DNA of 8,236 nt from Methylomarinum sp. (GTDB lineage: Bacteria; Pseudomonadota; Gammaproteobacteria; Methylococcales; Methylomonadaceae): assembly GCA_013139755.1 (NCBI GenBank), contig WTAG01000715.1:1-8236 (forward strand), read 5' to 3'. The position numbers and the translations under genes were made by a program. This document shows positions 1 to 6,706 of this stretch, one piece after another (the first letter of the stretch is position 1; each line of letters begins with the position of its first letter). The notes beneath the pieces were generated by a model. That model was not told the origin of the DNA. It searched no databases and was given only the letters and a program-made list of their open reading frames with translations.

Positions 1-791
1 AAAATGTAGTATTACTGTCGACGATATTTTTTGTTGGCTCTGTTAATGCTGAACAAATTATACGTTTGTCTACCACCACCAGCACTGAAAATTCAGGGCT
101 TTTAGCAATTTTGCATCCTGTGTTTGAGAAACAAAATAATATCAGAGTGGATGTGATAGCGGTAGGAACGGGAAAAGCACTTAGAATCGGTGGCAATGGT
201 GATGTGGATGTGGTGTTTGTACATGCACCTGCAGCAGAATTAAAATATGTTGAGCAAGGTGATTTTATTGATCGTGCTGCTGTTATGCACAATGATTTTG
301 TTATTGTTGGGCCAGAAAATGATCCTGCGGGTATTGCTTCAGCAAAAACAGTGGTTGAGGCATTAACTAAGATTGCTCAGAGTCAATCGTCTTTCATTTC
401 AAGAGGTGACGATTCAGGAACCCATAAAAAGGAGAAACAATTATGGCAACAGGCCACTATAGATCCAAAAGGCGCATGGTATGCCGCAGTAGGACAAGGT
501 ATGGGTGCTGTTTTACGTATTGCTGATGATAAGCAGGGCTATGCATTGACAGATAGAGGAACACAAATAGCCTATGCCGACAAAATGAAACTAAAGGTTT
601 TGTTTGAAGGTGATGCCGCTCTGTTTAATCCTTATCATGTGATGGCGGTTAATCCAGAGAAACACACTCATGTTCAATATGATTTAGCTAAAAAATATAT
701 TGATTTTGTTATTAGCGAACAGGGACAGAAATTGATTGCTGATTATAAAAAAGGTGAGCAACAGTTATTTTATCCTGATGCAATAAATTAA
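1..791 (+). CDS. tupA: TupA-type tungstate/molybdate ABC transporter periplasmic binding protein (5' partial)
   Basis: Periplasmic oxyanion-binding protein that would deliver tungstate (or molybdate) to an ABC permease. The frame is open to the left edge, so the start lies outside the window; the TTG at 66 is inside the gene. The first full codon is 3-5. Visible residues 2-16 form a hydrophobic signal-peptide core ending in SVNA, with likely cleavage before EQ (residue 17). TupA hallmarks follow: the oxyanion-loop motif TTTSTENSG (24-32), VGTGKALR (54-61), FVHAPAAE (72-79), SRGDDSGTHKKE (133-144) and LTDRGT (182-187). About 262 residues are visible, close to the family's roughly 270-280, so only the signal-peptide start is missing. 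No permease (tupB) or ATPase (tupC) gene follows; they would have to lie upstream or elsewhere. The family call is firm. Tungstate rather than molybdate preference is inferred from TupA-like motifs. Confidence 0.9.
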   Translation, partial: NVVLLSTIFFVGSVNAEQIIRLSTTTSTENSGLLAILHPVFEKQNNIRVDVIAVGTGKALRIGGNGDVDVVFVHAPAAELKYVEQGDFIDRAAVMHNDFVIVGPENDPAGIASAKTVVEALTKIAQSQSSFISRGDDSGTHKKEKQLWQQATIDPKGAWYAAVGQGMGAVLRIADDKQGYALTDRGTQIAYADKMKLKVLFEGDAALFNPYHVMAVNPEKHTHVQYDLAKKYIDFVISEQGQKLIADYKKGEQQLFYPDAIN

Positions 792-954
792 CCTATTATT
801 TGCATTAAAGTTGGGAGTTTGGGTGTATTATTTGTTTTTACCATAGATTTTATGTATTTAATAAATATTGGGGCTAAACTGCAACTTGATAAATTATATT
901 CGGAAAATTCATTGTTTTAGGAAGCAAGATAAAAGGTATGAATCAGACCTGCAA

Positions 955-1377
955 ATGCTAACGCGGGTTGGTAGCAAGTTTGTTGTGTTGTTTTTTATTA
1001 TCCTGATGTTTGATACGATGTTAGATTGGTTTTTACAGCTAGTCGACATCGTGATCGAACTTTTTCATTTGGGCATTGATTTTATTGAGTATTCGTTAGA
1101 GCTGTTCTTGGAGCATTTTTTACATACAGATCATTATCACAGTGAAATTATTATTGTTAATGCTGCGATTATTGGCTTTATTTTTATAATATATCTTGCT
1201 TATAAAAATGCGCCAAGATTATACGTTCACATCAAAGATATTTTTTCGACAGCTTATTTAACAAGGAAAGACTATGAGCTTTCTTGCTGGCAGGCATTAA
1301 TACTGGTTCGCAAAATAAAAGTTGTGGCTATGTATTGTTTTTGTATTACTTGTTTTTTGTTTTTGGTAACGCTTTGA
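955..1377 (+). CDS. Hypothetical small multi-pass membrane protein
   Basis: I do not recognise a characterised family. From the ATG at 955 the product is 140 residues with three likely membrane segments, at about residues 9-30, 65-83 and 121-139. An acidic, His-containing stretch (EYSLELFLEHFLHTDHYHSE) lies between the first two, and a basic stretch lies between the second and third. The frame stays open upstream to a TTG at 868, which would give 169 residues with a basic, cysteine-containing extension. Neither start has a convincing ribosome binding site. I prefer 955 because the hydrophobic domain begins just after it. A seven-codon ORF starts at ATG 938 after an AAAAGG and ends at 959-961, overlapping this ATG, which could couple translation. 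The gene is 163 bases downstream of tupA on the same strand and faces acs. The reading frame and membrane character are well supported; function is unknown. Confidence 0.65.
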   Translation: MLTRVGSKFVVLFFIILMFDTMLDWFLQLVDIVIELFHLGIDFIEYSLELFLEHFLHTDHYHSEIIIVNAAIIGFIFIIYLAYKNAPRLYVHIKDIFSTAYLTRKDYELSCWQALILVRKIKVVAMYCFCITCFLFLVTL

Positions 1378-1473
1378 TTGGAGGCTTTTGCCTTGAATGA
1401 CTCATGCGAGGCTGCAGCAACACATTCCAAATGTTATCTCTCAATTTATAACACTTAAATGATATTTTTTAAT

Positions 1474-1522
1474 ACAGAGGGTGCGGATAAAAGAAGCTCC
1501 GTTCTTTCTCTGCAACCTCTGT
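1474..1522. repeat. Imperfect hairpin (CACAGAG-type palindrome, copy A) between convergent genes
   Basis: The left arm 1474-1495 and right arm 1502-1522 are near-complementary: ACAGAGG pairs with CCTCTGT at the base and AAGAA with TTCTT at the top, with a 6-nt loop (GCTCCG) and a few mismatches. It lies between the 3' ends of the membrane-protein gene (+) and acs (-), so transcripts from both sides would run into it and it could act as a bidirectional terminator. However, neither strand has a T-run after the stem, so classical rho-independent termination is doubtful. Its outer sequence on the minus strand, CATTACACAGAGG (RC of 1516-1528), recurs upstream of acs at 3557-3569. The rest of the 164-base spacer (1378-1541) shows nothing I can identify. 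Confidence 0.7.
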
Positions 1523-1541
1523 GTAATGATTTTAAATCTAA

Positions 1542-3482
1542 TTATTTGTTATTGCGGTTATTAATAATATCTTCCACCACAGAAGGATCGGCAAGGGTTG
1601 ATGTATCACCCAAATTATCAAGTTCATTAGCGGCTACTTTTCGCAAAATACGGCGCATAATTTTTCCTGAGCGGGTTTTTGGTAGGCTGGGTGCCCATTG
1701 AATAACATCGGGAGAAGCAATAGGGCCAATTTCTTTACGCACTAATTGCACAAGTTCGTTTTTTAGTGCATCTGTCGCCTCAACGCCAACATTTAAAGTG
1801 ACATAAGCATAAATTCCCTGGCCTTTAATGTCGTGTGGATATCCAACCACGGCTGCTTCAGCAACATGTTTGTCTAGCACTAAAGCACTTTCTACTTCTG
1901 CTGTTCCCATTCTATGGCCTGAGACGTTGATAACATCATCAACACGACCGGTAATCCAGAAATAGCCGTCTTTATCACGACGTGCACCATCACCGGCAAA
2001 ATAGTAACCGGGATATGTAGCAAAATAAGTATCAATAAAACGTTGGTGATCACCATAAAGCGTACGAGCTTGAGAGGGCCATGGGTAATTAAAAACTAAA
2101 ATGCCTTCTGCTTCACCTTGTAAAAGCTTACCTTCATTGTCAATAATTTCAGGCTTAATCCCAAAAAAAGGCAGGGTAGCAGAGCCTGGTTTTAAATCTG
2201 TTGCGCCTGGGAGTGGGGTGATTAAAATGCTACCTGTTTCAGTTTGCCACCAAGTATCTACAATAGGGCATTGAGCTTTACCCACTACGTGGTAATACCA
2301 TTCCCAGGCTTCTGGGTTAATTGGTTCGCCTACGCTACCTAAAACACGCAGGCTACTACGATTGGTATGGTTGACGTACTCGTCACCTTGCGCCATTAAC
2401 GCTCTAATCGCTGTGGGAGCGGTATAAAATATGTTTACTTGATGTTTATCAATTACTTGCCAGAAACGATCTGCTTCAGGGTATGTTGGCACACCTTCAA
2501 ACATTAAGGTGGTTGCACCATTACATAACGGTCCATAAATAATATATGAATGTCCTGTTACCCAGCCTATATCGGCAGTACACCAGTAAATATCACCATC
2601 ATGGTAGTCAAAGACATATTTGTGGGTCATTGCGGCCATTAATAAATAGCCACCAGTAGTGTGTAAAACGCCTTTGGGCTTACCTGTAGAGCCCGAAGTA
2701 TAAAGAATGAATAAAGGGTCTTCTGCATCCATTACTTCGGCTGGACAGTCGCTAGATGCTTCGGCCATTGCTTGATGGTACCAGATGTCACGCTCTGGGT
2801 ACCATGCCACATTATTACCCGTATTTTTAATAACAATCATTTTTTCTAGGCAGGCACATGCATCAGCTGCTTTATCTGCATTATCTTTGATAGCCGTGGT
2901 TTTACCACCTCGATAACCTTCGTCAGCACAAATTAAAAATTTGCAATGAGAATCTATAATGCGATCTTTTAGCGCGTCGGCAGAGAAAGCGCTAAACACG
3001 ATGGAATGAACTGCACCTATGCGTGTACAGGCAAGCATAACGGTTGCTGCTTCTGCAATCATCGGTAAATAAATACAGACACGATCACCTTTTTTAACGC
3101 CTAGGGATTTTAAGACGTTGGCAAACTTACACACTTGCTGGTGTAGCTCGTTATAAGTGATTTTTTTATCATTATCTGGGTTATCGCCTTCCCAGATAAT
3201 TGCTGTTTGCTCGCCTCTAGTTGCTAAGTGTCTGTCTAAGCAATTAACACTGACATTAAGTTTGCCACCTTTAAACCAACTGATTTCCCCTTTTGGGTAG
3301 TCAAACTCTAAGGTAGTGTCCCAATATTTACTCCAGTCCAGCTGTTGTTTGGCTTGTTCTGACCAGAATGTTTCAGGGTCATCAATAGATTGTTGATAAA
3401 GTGCTTGATATGTTTCGGCTGTAAAATGTGCTTTTTGGCGAATTTCCGCTTTCACCGGATATATTTTATGTTGTTCTGACAT
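1542..3482 (-). CDS. acs: Acetyl-coenzyme A synthetase (AMP-forming)
   Basis: Converts acetate, ATP and CoA to acetyl-CoA, AMP and PPi in the cytoplasm through an acetyl-adenylate intermediate. The 646-residue length is normal for Acs (about 650). The N-terminal ACS domain occupies roughly residues 25-85. The ATP-binding P-loop [11 protein letters not shown] is at 261-271, followed by the acetate-pocket motif WWQTETG (411-417), [17 protein letters not shown] (497-513), the hinge and A8 region [12 protein letters not shown] (514-525), and the C-terminal [11 protein letters not shown] (601-611). Lys607 in that last motif is the adenylation lysine, which in other bacteria is silenced by acetylation. 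The start at 3482 is supported by alignment to the family N-terminus and by an AGG about 9 bases upstream. The gene stands alone: an inverted-repeat region on the 3' side and about 300 bases without a gene on the 5' side. No acetyltransferase, deacetylase, actP or yjcH neighbour is visible. Confidence 0.97.
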   Translation of the reverse strand: MSEQHKIYPVKAEIRQKAHFTAETYQALYQQSIDDPETFWSEQAKQQLDWSKYWDTTLEFDYPKGEISWFKGGKLNVSVNCLDRHLATRGEQTAIIWEGDNPDNDKKITYNELHQQVCKFANVLKSLGVKKGDRVCIYLPMIAEAATVMLACTRIGAVHSIVFSAFSADALKDRIIDSHCKFLICADEGYRGGKTTAIKDNADKAADACACLEKMIVIKNTGNNVAWYPERDIWYHQAMAEASSDCPAEVMDAEDPLFILYTSGSTGKPKGVLHTTGGYLLMAAMTHKYVFDYHDGDIYWCTADIGWVTGHSYIIYGPLCNGATTLMFEGVPTYPEADRFWQVIDKHQVNIFYTAPTAIRALMAQGDEYVNHTNRSSLRVLGSVGEPINPEAWEWYYHVVGKAQCPIVDTWWQTETGSILITPLPGATDLKPGSATLPFFGIKPEIIDNEGKLLQGEAEGILVFNYPWPSQARTLYGDHQRFIDTYFATYPGYYFAGDGARRDKDGYFWITGRVDDVINVSGHRMGTAEVESALVLDKHVAEAAVVGYPHDIKGQGIYAYVTLNVGVEATDALKNELVQLVRKEIGPIASPDVIQWAPSLPKTRSGKIMRRILRKVAANELDNLGDTSTLADPSVVEDIINNRNNK

Positions 3483-3560
3483 ATTTTAAACCTGGATTGT
3501 ATGTGTTTATTGTCTCAGTAACGGCTAGACAGGTAATTTGTTAATTGAATTAAAAGCATT

Positions 3561-3629
3561 ACACAGAGGACACAGAGATTACGAAGTTTCTTTTCTAAGT
3601 GTCTTGGGTGTTCTCTCTCTCCTTAGTGG
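3561..3629. repeat. Degenerate CACAGAG-type palindromic repeat, copy B
   Basis: The left arm 3561-3586 contains two CACAGAG units (ACACAGAGGACACAGAG) and ends in ACGAAG. The right arm 3603-3629 is its decayed reverse complement, reading CCACTAAGGAGAGAGAG... on the minus strand and ending CCAAG, and matches about two thirds of positions with one gap. A pyrimidine-rich loop of about 16 bases separates the arms. CACAGAG/CACGAAG-style palindromes of this kind occur as dispersed intergenic repeats in many bacterial genomes. Here it lies upstream of acs and could form a long imperfect hairpin. The core CATTACACAGAGG (3557-3569) also occurs inverted at 1516-1528, on the other side of acs. Confidence 0.6.
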
Positions 3630-3735
3630 TTGAGGTAGATTACCTTAGAACCAGCTTAAGATCTAGTTCACGACTGTAAAGTAAGAGTTGCTTAGTATGA
3701 TATTTCGTAAGCTATCATCCATCATTATTTGGAAG

Positions 3736-3751
3736 TGAGGCTGAAGCCTCA
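3736..3751. repeat. Short perfect hairpin (TGAGGC-TGAA-GCCTCA)
   Basis: A 6-bp perfect stem, TGAGGC/GCCTCA, closes a TGAA loop (TTCA on the minus strand), and AA/TT pairs can extend it outward. It lies 30 bases past the gluQ stop codon, so it may mark the 3' end of the dksA-gluQ transcript. The T-run (3752-3756), however, follows the stem on the plus strand, where no gene ends, so the orientation is wrong for a classical gluQ terminator. It resembles the hairpin at 7449-7468, which has the same loop. Confidence 0.5.
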
Positions 3752-3780
3752 TTTTTAAATGTAAAAATAAATACTGCTAG

Positions 3781-4665
3781 CTACTTAGATTCCTTAATGG
3801 CATGGATATTTATTAACGGTTCTACTTGCCAGTGCTCAATAGCCCAGTTTAGCAATGTTTGAATGGATGCGTTTTTAAGTTGCCGGGGCGGATTTTGTTT
3901 TAAAAGTGTAAGCAATAAAAATAAGGTTTTTTCTGGATTTGTTGTTGAGACTGCTTCTGCATGGGTTTGTTTGCTGAGTTTTTTACCTTGCTGATTGGTG
4001 ATGATGGGTAGGTGGCAGTATTTGGGGGTTGAGTAACCAAGTGTTTGCTGTAAAAAAATTTGCTTAGGTGTTGAGTCAAGCAGGTCACATCCACGAATTA
4101 CATGACTGATGTTTTGTCGGTGATCATCTACGATTACCGCTAGTTGATAAGCAATAACCGAATCTTTTCTTTTAACAATAAAATCACCATATTGTTGTGC
4201 TATACGATGAGTGTAATAACCTTGTAGTTGATCATTAAATTGAATCTCATTATCGGTAGATTTGATACGTAAAGAATGCTCAGTGTTTTTGTTTTTTGGG
4301 TTTACTAGACAAATACCAGGATAGATAGCACTATTAAATGCCGCTAATGATTTTCGAGTACATGTGCAAGGATAGACTAACTGGTTTTTTTCCAGTTCAG
4401 CAACTACGGTAAGGTAACTATCAAAATCGTTACTTTGGTGGTGGACGGGGCCATCCCAGTACAGATTGAAGCGTTGCAAGGTATCTATAATGCTTTCAGT
4501 AGCACCTGCAACATTGCGGCAAGTGTCTAAATCATCAATACGTAATAGCCATTGCCCTTGATTGGCGCGAGCATCTAAAAAACTGGCTAACGCAGTGTAG
4601 AGTGAACCAAGATGTAAGGGGCCGGTTGGCGAAGGCGCAAACCGGCCAATATATTGTGTATTCAG
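3781..4665 (-). CDS. gluQ: Glutamyl-Q tRNA(Asp) synthetase (non-canonical start)
   Basis: A truncated glutamyl-tRNA synthetase paralogue that activates glutamate and attaches it to the queuosine base of tRNA(Asp). It has the catalytic domain but no anticodon-binding domain. Counting from a CTG at 4665-4663 (294 residues, close to the E. coli protein at about 300), the motifs are: GRFAPSPTG (7-15); the HIGH-equivalent HLGSL (18-22); RIDDLD; zinc ligands Cys100, Cys102, Tyr115 and Cys119 (CTC...YPGIC); RGCDLLDST (191-199); and the KMSKS-equivalent KLSKQ (229-233). Homology begins at TQYIGRF, before any ATG, GTG or TTG. The only near-start codon after the preceding in-frame TAA (4671-4669) is this CTG, 3 nt past the dksA stop. 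A GAG in the dksA tail, 7 nt upstream, could serve as a weak ribosome binding site. A TTG at 4479 would delete the active-site motifs. Identity is sure; the start is inferred. Confidence 0.9.
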   Translation of the reverse strand: MNTQYIGRFAPSPTGPLHLGSLYTALASFLDARANQGQWLLRIDDLDTCRNVAGATESIIDTLQRFNLYWDGPVHHQSNDFDSYLTVVAELEKNQLVYPCTCTRKSLAAFNSAIYPGICLVNPKNKNTEHSLRIKSTDNEIQFNDQLQGYYTHRIAQQYGDFIVKRKDSVIAYQLAVIVDDHRQNISHVIRGCDLLDSTPKQIFLQQTLGYSTPKYCHLPIITNQQGKKLSKQTHAEAVSTTNPEKTLFLLLTLLKQNPPRQLKNASIQTLLNWAIEHWQVEPLINIHAIKESK

Positions 4666-4668
4666 AGC

Positions 4669-5100
4669 TTAACTCATTTGCTTTTCTCGAATTTCATCAA
4701 GGGTTTTACAGTCTATGCATAAAACAGCAGTTGGACGTGCTTCTAGTCGACGCACACCAATTTCAATACCGCATGTTTCGCAAAAACCATAGTCTCCTGA
4801 TTCAATTTCGTTAAGAGAATCATCAATTTTTTTGATTAGCTTGCGTTCTCTATCGCGCGTTCTCAATTCCAAGCTAAACTCGGACTCTTGAGTTGCCCTG
4901 TCATTGGGATCTGGAAAGTTAGCCGCATCGTCCTGCATATGATGTACAGTACGGTCAACTTCTTGCATTAATTCAGCCTTCCAGTTATTGAGAATTTCCT
5001 CAAAATGCCCAATTTGAGCATCATTCATATATTCTTCGCCTTCTTTTTCTTCGTAAGGCGTAAAACTGAACGGTGTATTATCAGTCTTAGAATCTGTCAT
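4669..5100 (-). CDS. dksA: RNA polymerase-binding transcription factor DksA
   Basis: Binds the secondary channel of RNA polymerase and, with ppGpp, represses rRNA promoters and activates amino-acid promoters. The product is 143 residues, slightly shorter than E. coli DksA (151). A variable acidic N-terminus (1-25) is followed by a long helical hairpin (about 30-105) with the conserved tip DPNDRA: Asp64, Asp67 and Ala69, equivalent to the acidic tip residues needed for activity. The segment [19 protein letters not shown] is almost identical to E. coli. The four-cysteine zinc finger is complete (Cys107, Cys110, Cys128, Cys131), so this is a classical DksA rather than a cysteine-poor paralogue. 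The ATG at 5100 has a strong ribosome binding site, TAGGAG, 7 nt upstream. The stop is directly followed, in the same frame, by gluQ, the usual downstream partner in enterics. It is probably transcribed from the promoter in the divergent spacer. Confidence 0.97.
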   Translation of the reverse strand: MTDSKTDNTPFSFTPYEEKEGEEYMNDAQIGHFEEILNNWKAELMQEVDRTVHHMQDDAANFPDPNDRATQESEFSLELRTRDRERKLIKKIDDSLNEIESGDYGFCETCGIEIGVRRLEARPTAVLCIDCKTLDEIREKQMS

Positions 5101-5107
5101 CCACTAA

Positions 5108-5113
5108 CTCCTA
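5108..5113 (-). promoter_or_regulatory. Ribosome binding site of dksA
   Basis: TAGGAG on the minus strand, 7 nt before the ATG at 5100. It fixes the dksA start. Confidence 0.8.
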
Positions 5114-5131
5114 AGTGAGATCTTTAAAAAA

Positions 5132-5167
5132 CTGCGCATTTTTATCAGAATAGGGCGGGTATGGCAA
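5132..5167 (-). promoter_or_regulatory. Predicted sigma70-type promoter for dksA
   Basis: On the minus strand, TTGCCA (5167-5162, five of six to the -35 consensus) is followed after 17 bases by TAAAAA (5144-5139, four of six to the -10 consensus). The predicted start is near 5133-5132, giving a leader of about 32 nt that contains the TAGGAG site. The stretch just after the -10 is GC-rich (TGCGCAG), a discriminator type found at promoters inhibited by DksA and ppGpp. Autorepression of dksA is known in E. coli; that it applies here is inference. Confidence 0.5.
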
Positions 5168-5212
5168 GAAGTTTGTTAAAATTTAGTAAATAAAATACAA
5201 CTGGATTTAATT

Positions 5213-6376
5213 ATGGCGTTACAAATAGCTCAGCGTATGCAAGGTTTTTCACCGTTTTATGTTATGGCGTTAATGCAACGTGCAAAAGAGTTGGAGGCAC
5301 AAGGCAGAGATATTATTCATATGGAAATTGGTGAGCCAGATTTCCCAACACCGGAAGGAATTGTTAATGCAGGAAGACAGCAGATAAAGACTGGCGAGGT
5401 TAAATACACCGCAGCAGCTGGTTTACCTGAGTTACGCATGAAAATAGCTGATTTTTATCAGCAAACTTATGGTGTAAAGGTAGCAGCAGAACGTATTTTT
5501 ATTACCCCAGGGGCTTCAGGGGCTTTTTTATTAGCCTTAGGGGTCAGTTTAAACCCTGACGAGGAGATATTAATGGCTGATCCTTGTTACCCCTGCAATA
5601 ATAATTTTGTAAAGCTATTTGGCGGCCGAACAGCCTTTATTGATGTCGATGAAACTACCAGTTATCAATTATCTGCTGAGTTGATAAAACAAAATTGGCG
5701 TGATAATAGTCGAGGGGTATTGATAGCATCACCCTCTAATCCTACAGGAACATTGATTTCTAAAGTGGAATTACAACATGCAATTAAACAAACCCATGAA
5801 TTAGGTGGGCACTTTTTTTCTGATCAAATTTATCATGGCTTGGTTTATGGTAAACAAGCGAATTCAGCATTAGAGTTTAGCGATGATGTCTTTGTGATTA
5901 ACAGTTTTTCTAAATATTTTGCGATGACAGGCTGGCGAATCGGCTGGTTAGTCGTCCCTGAGTTCTTTATTGAGCCAGTAGAGCGATTGGCACAGAATAT
6001 TTTTATATCAACAGCGACTCATTCACAATATGCTGCTTTAGCTGCATTTACAGCGTCTAATTTGTTAGAGTTGGAAAAAAGAAAGCAAGAATTTGAAAAA
6101 AGACGGGATTATTTATATCAACAATTGCTTAGGTTGGGGTTTGTGATTAAGGTTAAACCAGAAGGTGCTTTCTATATTTACGCAGATTGCTCGCGATTTA
6201 CCGATGACAGTTTTCAATTTGCTAAAGATTTGCTTGAGCAAGAGGGTGTTGCTGTGACGCCGGGCAAAGATTTCGGAAAAAATGCAGCTAATTGTCATAT
6301 TCGCTTTGCTTATACGGCATCAATCGATAAAATGGCCGCCGCAATTGAAAGATTAGAGAGGTTCTTATGTCAGTAA
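5213..6376 (+). CDS. Pyridoxal-phosphate-dependent class I/II aminotransferase
   Basis: Fold-type I aminotransferase of the aspartate aminotransferase superfamily, 387 residues, normal length. Visible motifs are: the N-terminal substrate-loop EIGEPDF (38-44); YTAAAGLPELR (65-75); the phosphate-contact region TPGASGA (98-104); SPSNPTG (173-179); SDQIYHG (203-209), with Asp204 as the cofactor-ring partner and Tyr207; the Schiff-base lysine Lys234 in SFSKYFAMTGWRIGW; and the substrate-carboxylate Arg364 in HIRFAY. The usual DE(I/V)Y reads DQIY here, a mild departure. Sequence alone does not distinguish aspartate, alanine or aromatic substrate preference, so no symbol is given. The ATG at 5213 has only a weak GGA 6-8 nt upstream but agrees with the expected N-terminus. 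It is the first gene of a tight three-gene operon, divergent from dksA with a 112-bp spacer, and its end overlaps the rhodanese gene by 10 nt. Confidence 0.92.
   Translation: MALQIAQRMQGFSPFYVMALMQRAKELEAQGRDIIHMEIGEPDFPTPEGIVNAGRQQIKTGEVKYTAAAGLPELRMKIADFYQQTYGVKVAAERIFITPGASGAFLLALGVSLNPDEEILMADPCYPCNNNFVKLFGGRTAFIDVDETTSYQLSAELIKQNWRDNSRGVLIASPSNPTGTLISKVELQHAIKQTHELGGHFFSDQIYHGLVYGKQANSALEFSDDVFVINSFSKYFAMTGWRIGWLVVPEFFIEPVERLAQNIFISTATHSQYAALAAFTASNLLELEKRKQEFEKRRDYLYQQLLRLGFVIKVKPEGAFYIYADCSRFTDDSFQFAKDLLEQEGVAVTPGKDFGKNAANCHIRFAYTASIDKMAAAIERLERFLCQ
6356..6361 (+). promoter_or_regulatory. Ribosome binding site of the rhodanese gene
   Basis: GAGAGG, 5 nt before the ATG at 6367 and inside the end of the aminotransferase gene. 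It supports the overlapping start. Confidence 0.7.
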
Positions 6377-6690
6377 TACAGATTTCAGCAATGGAATTGC
6401 AAGAAAAGCTACAAGGAGATGATAAACCATTGCTCCTTGATGTTAGAGAATCTAATGAGTTTGAGTTTGCTCGTATTGAAGGAAGTTTGCATATTCCCTT
6501 GAATCAGGTTTCAGAAAGGATGAGCGAAATCAAGCCTGATGTAGATTGTATTGTTATTTGTCATCATGGTATGCGTAGCCAACAAGCGGCGAATTTTTTA
6601 GTGCATTCGGGTTTGGGCAGTATTTATAATTTAAGCGGTGGTATTGATGCGTGGTCTGTAGCGTGCGATAACACGGTTTCACGATATTAA
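6367..6690 (+). CDS. Single-domain rhodanese-like sulfurtransferase
   Basis: Small cytoplasmic protein of 107 residues made of one rhodanese domain, as in GlpE and related single-domain sulfurtransferases. It has no signal peptide. The LLLDVRESNEFEFARIEGSLHIP segment (22-44) carries the DVRE motif and the typical HIP strand. The active-site loop CHHGMRS (65-71) contains the catalytic cysteine, Cys65, which would carry the persulfide, and fits the six-residue CxxGxR loop of sulfur-transferring members. NLSGGIDAW (88-96) is the standard C-terminal motif. The start overlaps the aminotransferase end by 10 nt with a good GAGAGG site, so translation is probably coupled. The DUF3581-like gene begins 16 nt further on. 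The sulfur acceptor is unknown; nearby moeA suggests nothing definite. Confidence 0.92.
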   Translation: MSVIQISAMELQEKLQGDDKPLLLDVRESNEFEFARIEGSLHIPLNQVSERMSEIKPDVDCIVICHHGMRSQQAANFLVHSGLGSIYNLSGGIDAWSVACDNTVSRY

Positions 6691-6706
6691 GATAAAGAAT
6701 ATTTAT

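Larger units (their letters stand above)
3483..3780. other. Intergenic region between gluQ and acs, no gene seen
   Basis: These 298 bases contain no credible coding region on either strand. They must hold the acs promoter on the minus strand, but I could not find a convincing -35/-10 pair; a TACAAT hexamer (minus strand, 3496-3501) is too close to the acs start to serve. The region holds a degenerate CACAGAG-type palindrome (3561-3629) and a short TGAA-loop hairpin (3736-3751). A weak inverted repeat, ATGATA with TATCAT around 3697-3720, is also present and is probably chance. Confidence 0.6.

Noticed and set aside
1380..1393. Small stem AGGC-TTTT-GCCT after the membrane-protein gene
   Set aside because: Only 4 bp and no T-run; too weak to call a terminator.
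1474..1522. Classical rho-independent terminator between the membrane-protein gene and acs
   Set aside because: The stem is good but no T-run follows it on either strand; it is listed as a repeat/hairpin instead.
1459..1701. Open frame on the plus strand overlapping the 3' end of acs
   Set aside because: It is mostly the antisense of acs, with no homology and no ribosome binding site.
1542..3482. acs plus flanking repeats as an insertion sequence or composite mobile element
   Set aside because: No transposase and no target-site duplication seen, and the repeats are short internal palindromes typical of dispersed intergenic elements.
3496..3501. TACAAT on the minus strand as an acs -10 box
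   Set aside because: It is only about 14 bases from the ATG, so the transcript would lack the ribosome binding site, and no -35 lies at proper spacing.
3900..4094. Open frame on the minus strand inside gluQ in another frame
   Set aside because: It lies fully inside the conserved GluQ coding region; a shadow.
4602..4814. Open frame on the plus strand over the dksA-gluQ junction
   Set aside because: Antisense of two clearly conserved genes; no recognisable protein.
6113..6298. Open frame on the minus strand inside the aminotransferase gene
   Set aside because: Antisense shadow with low-complexity composition.
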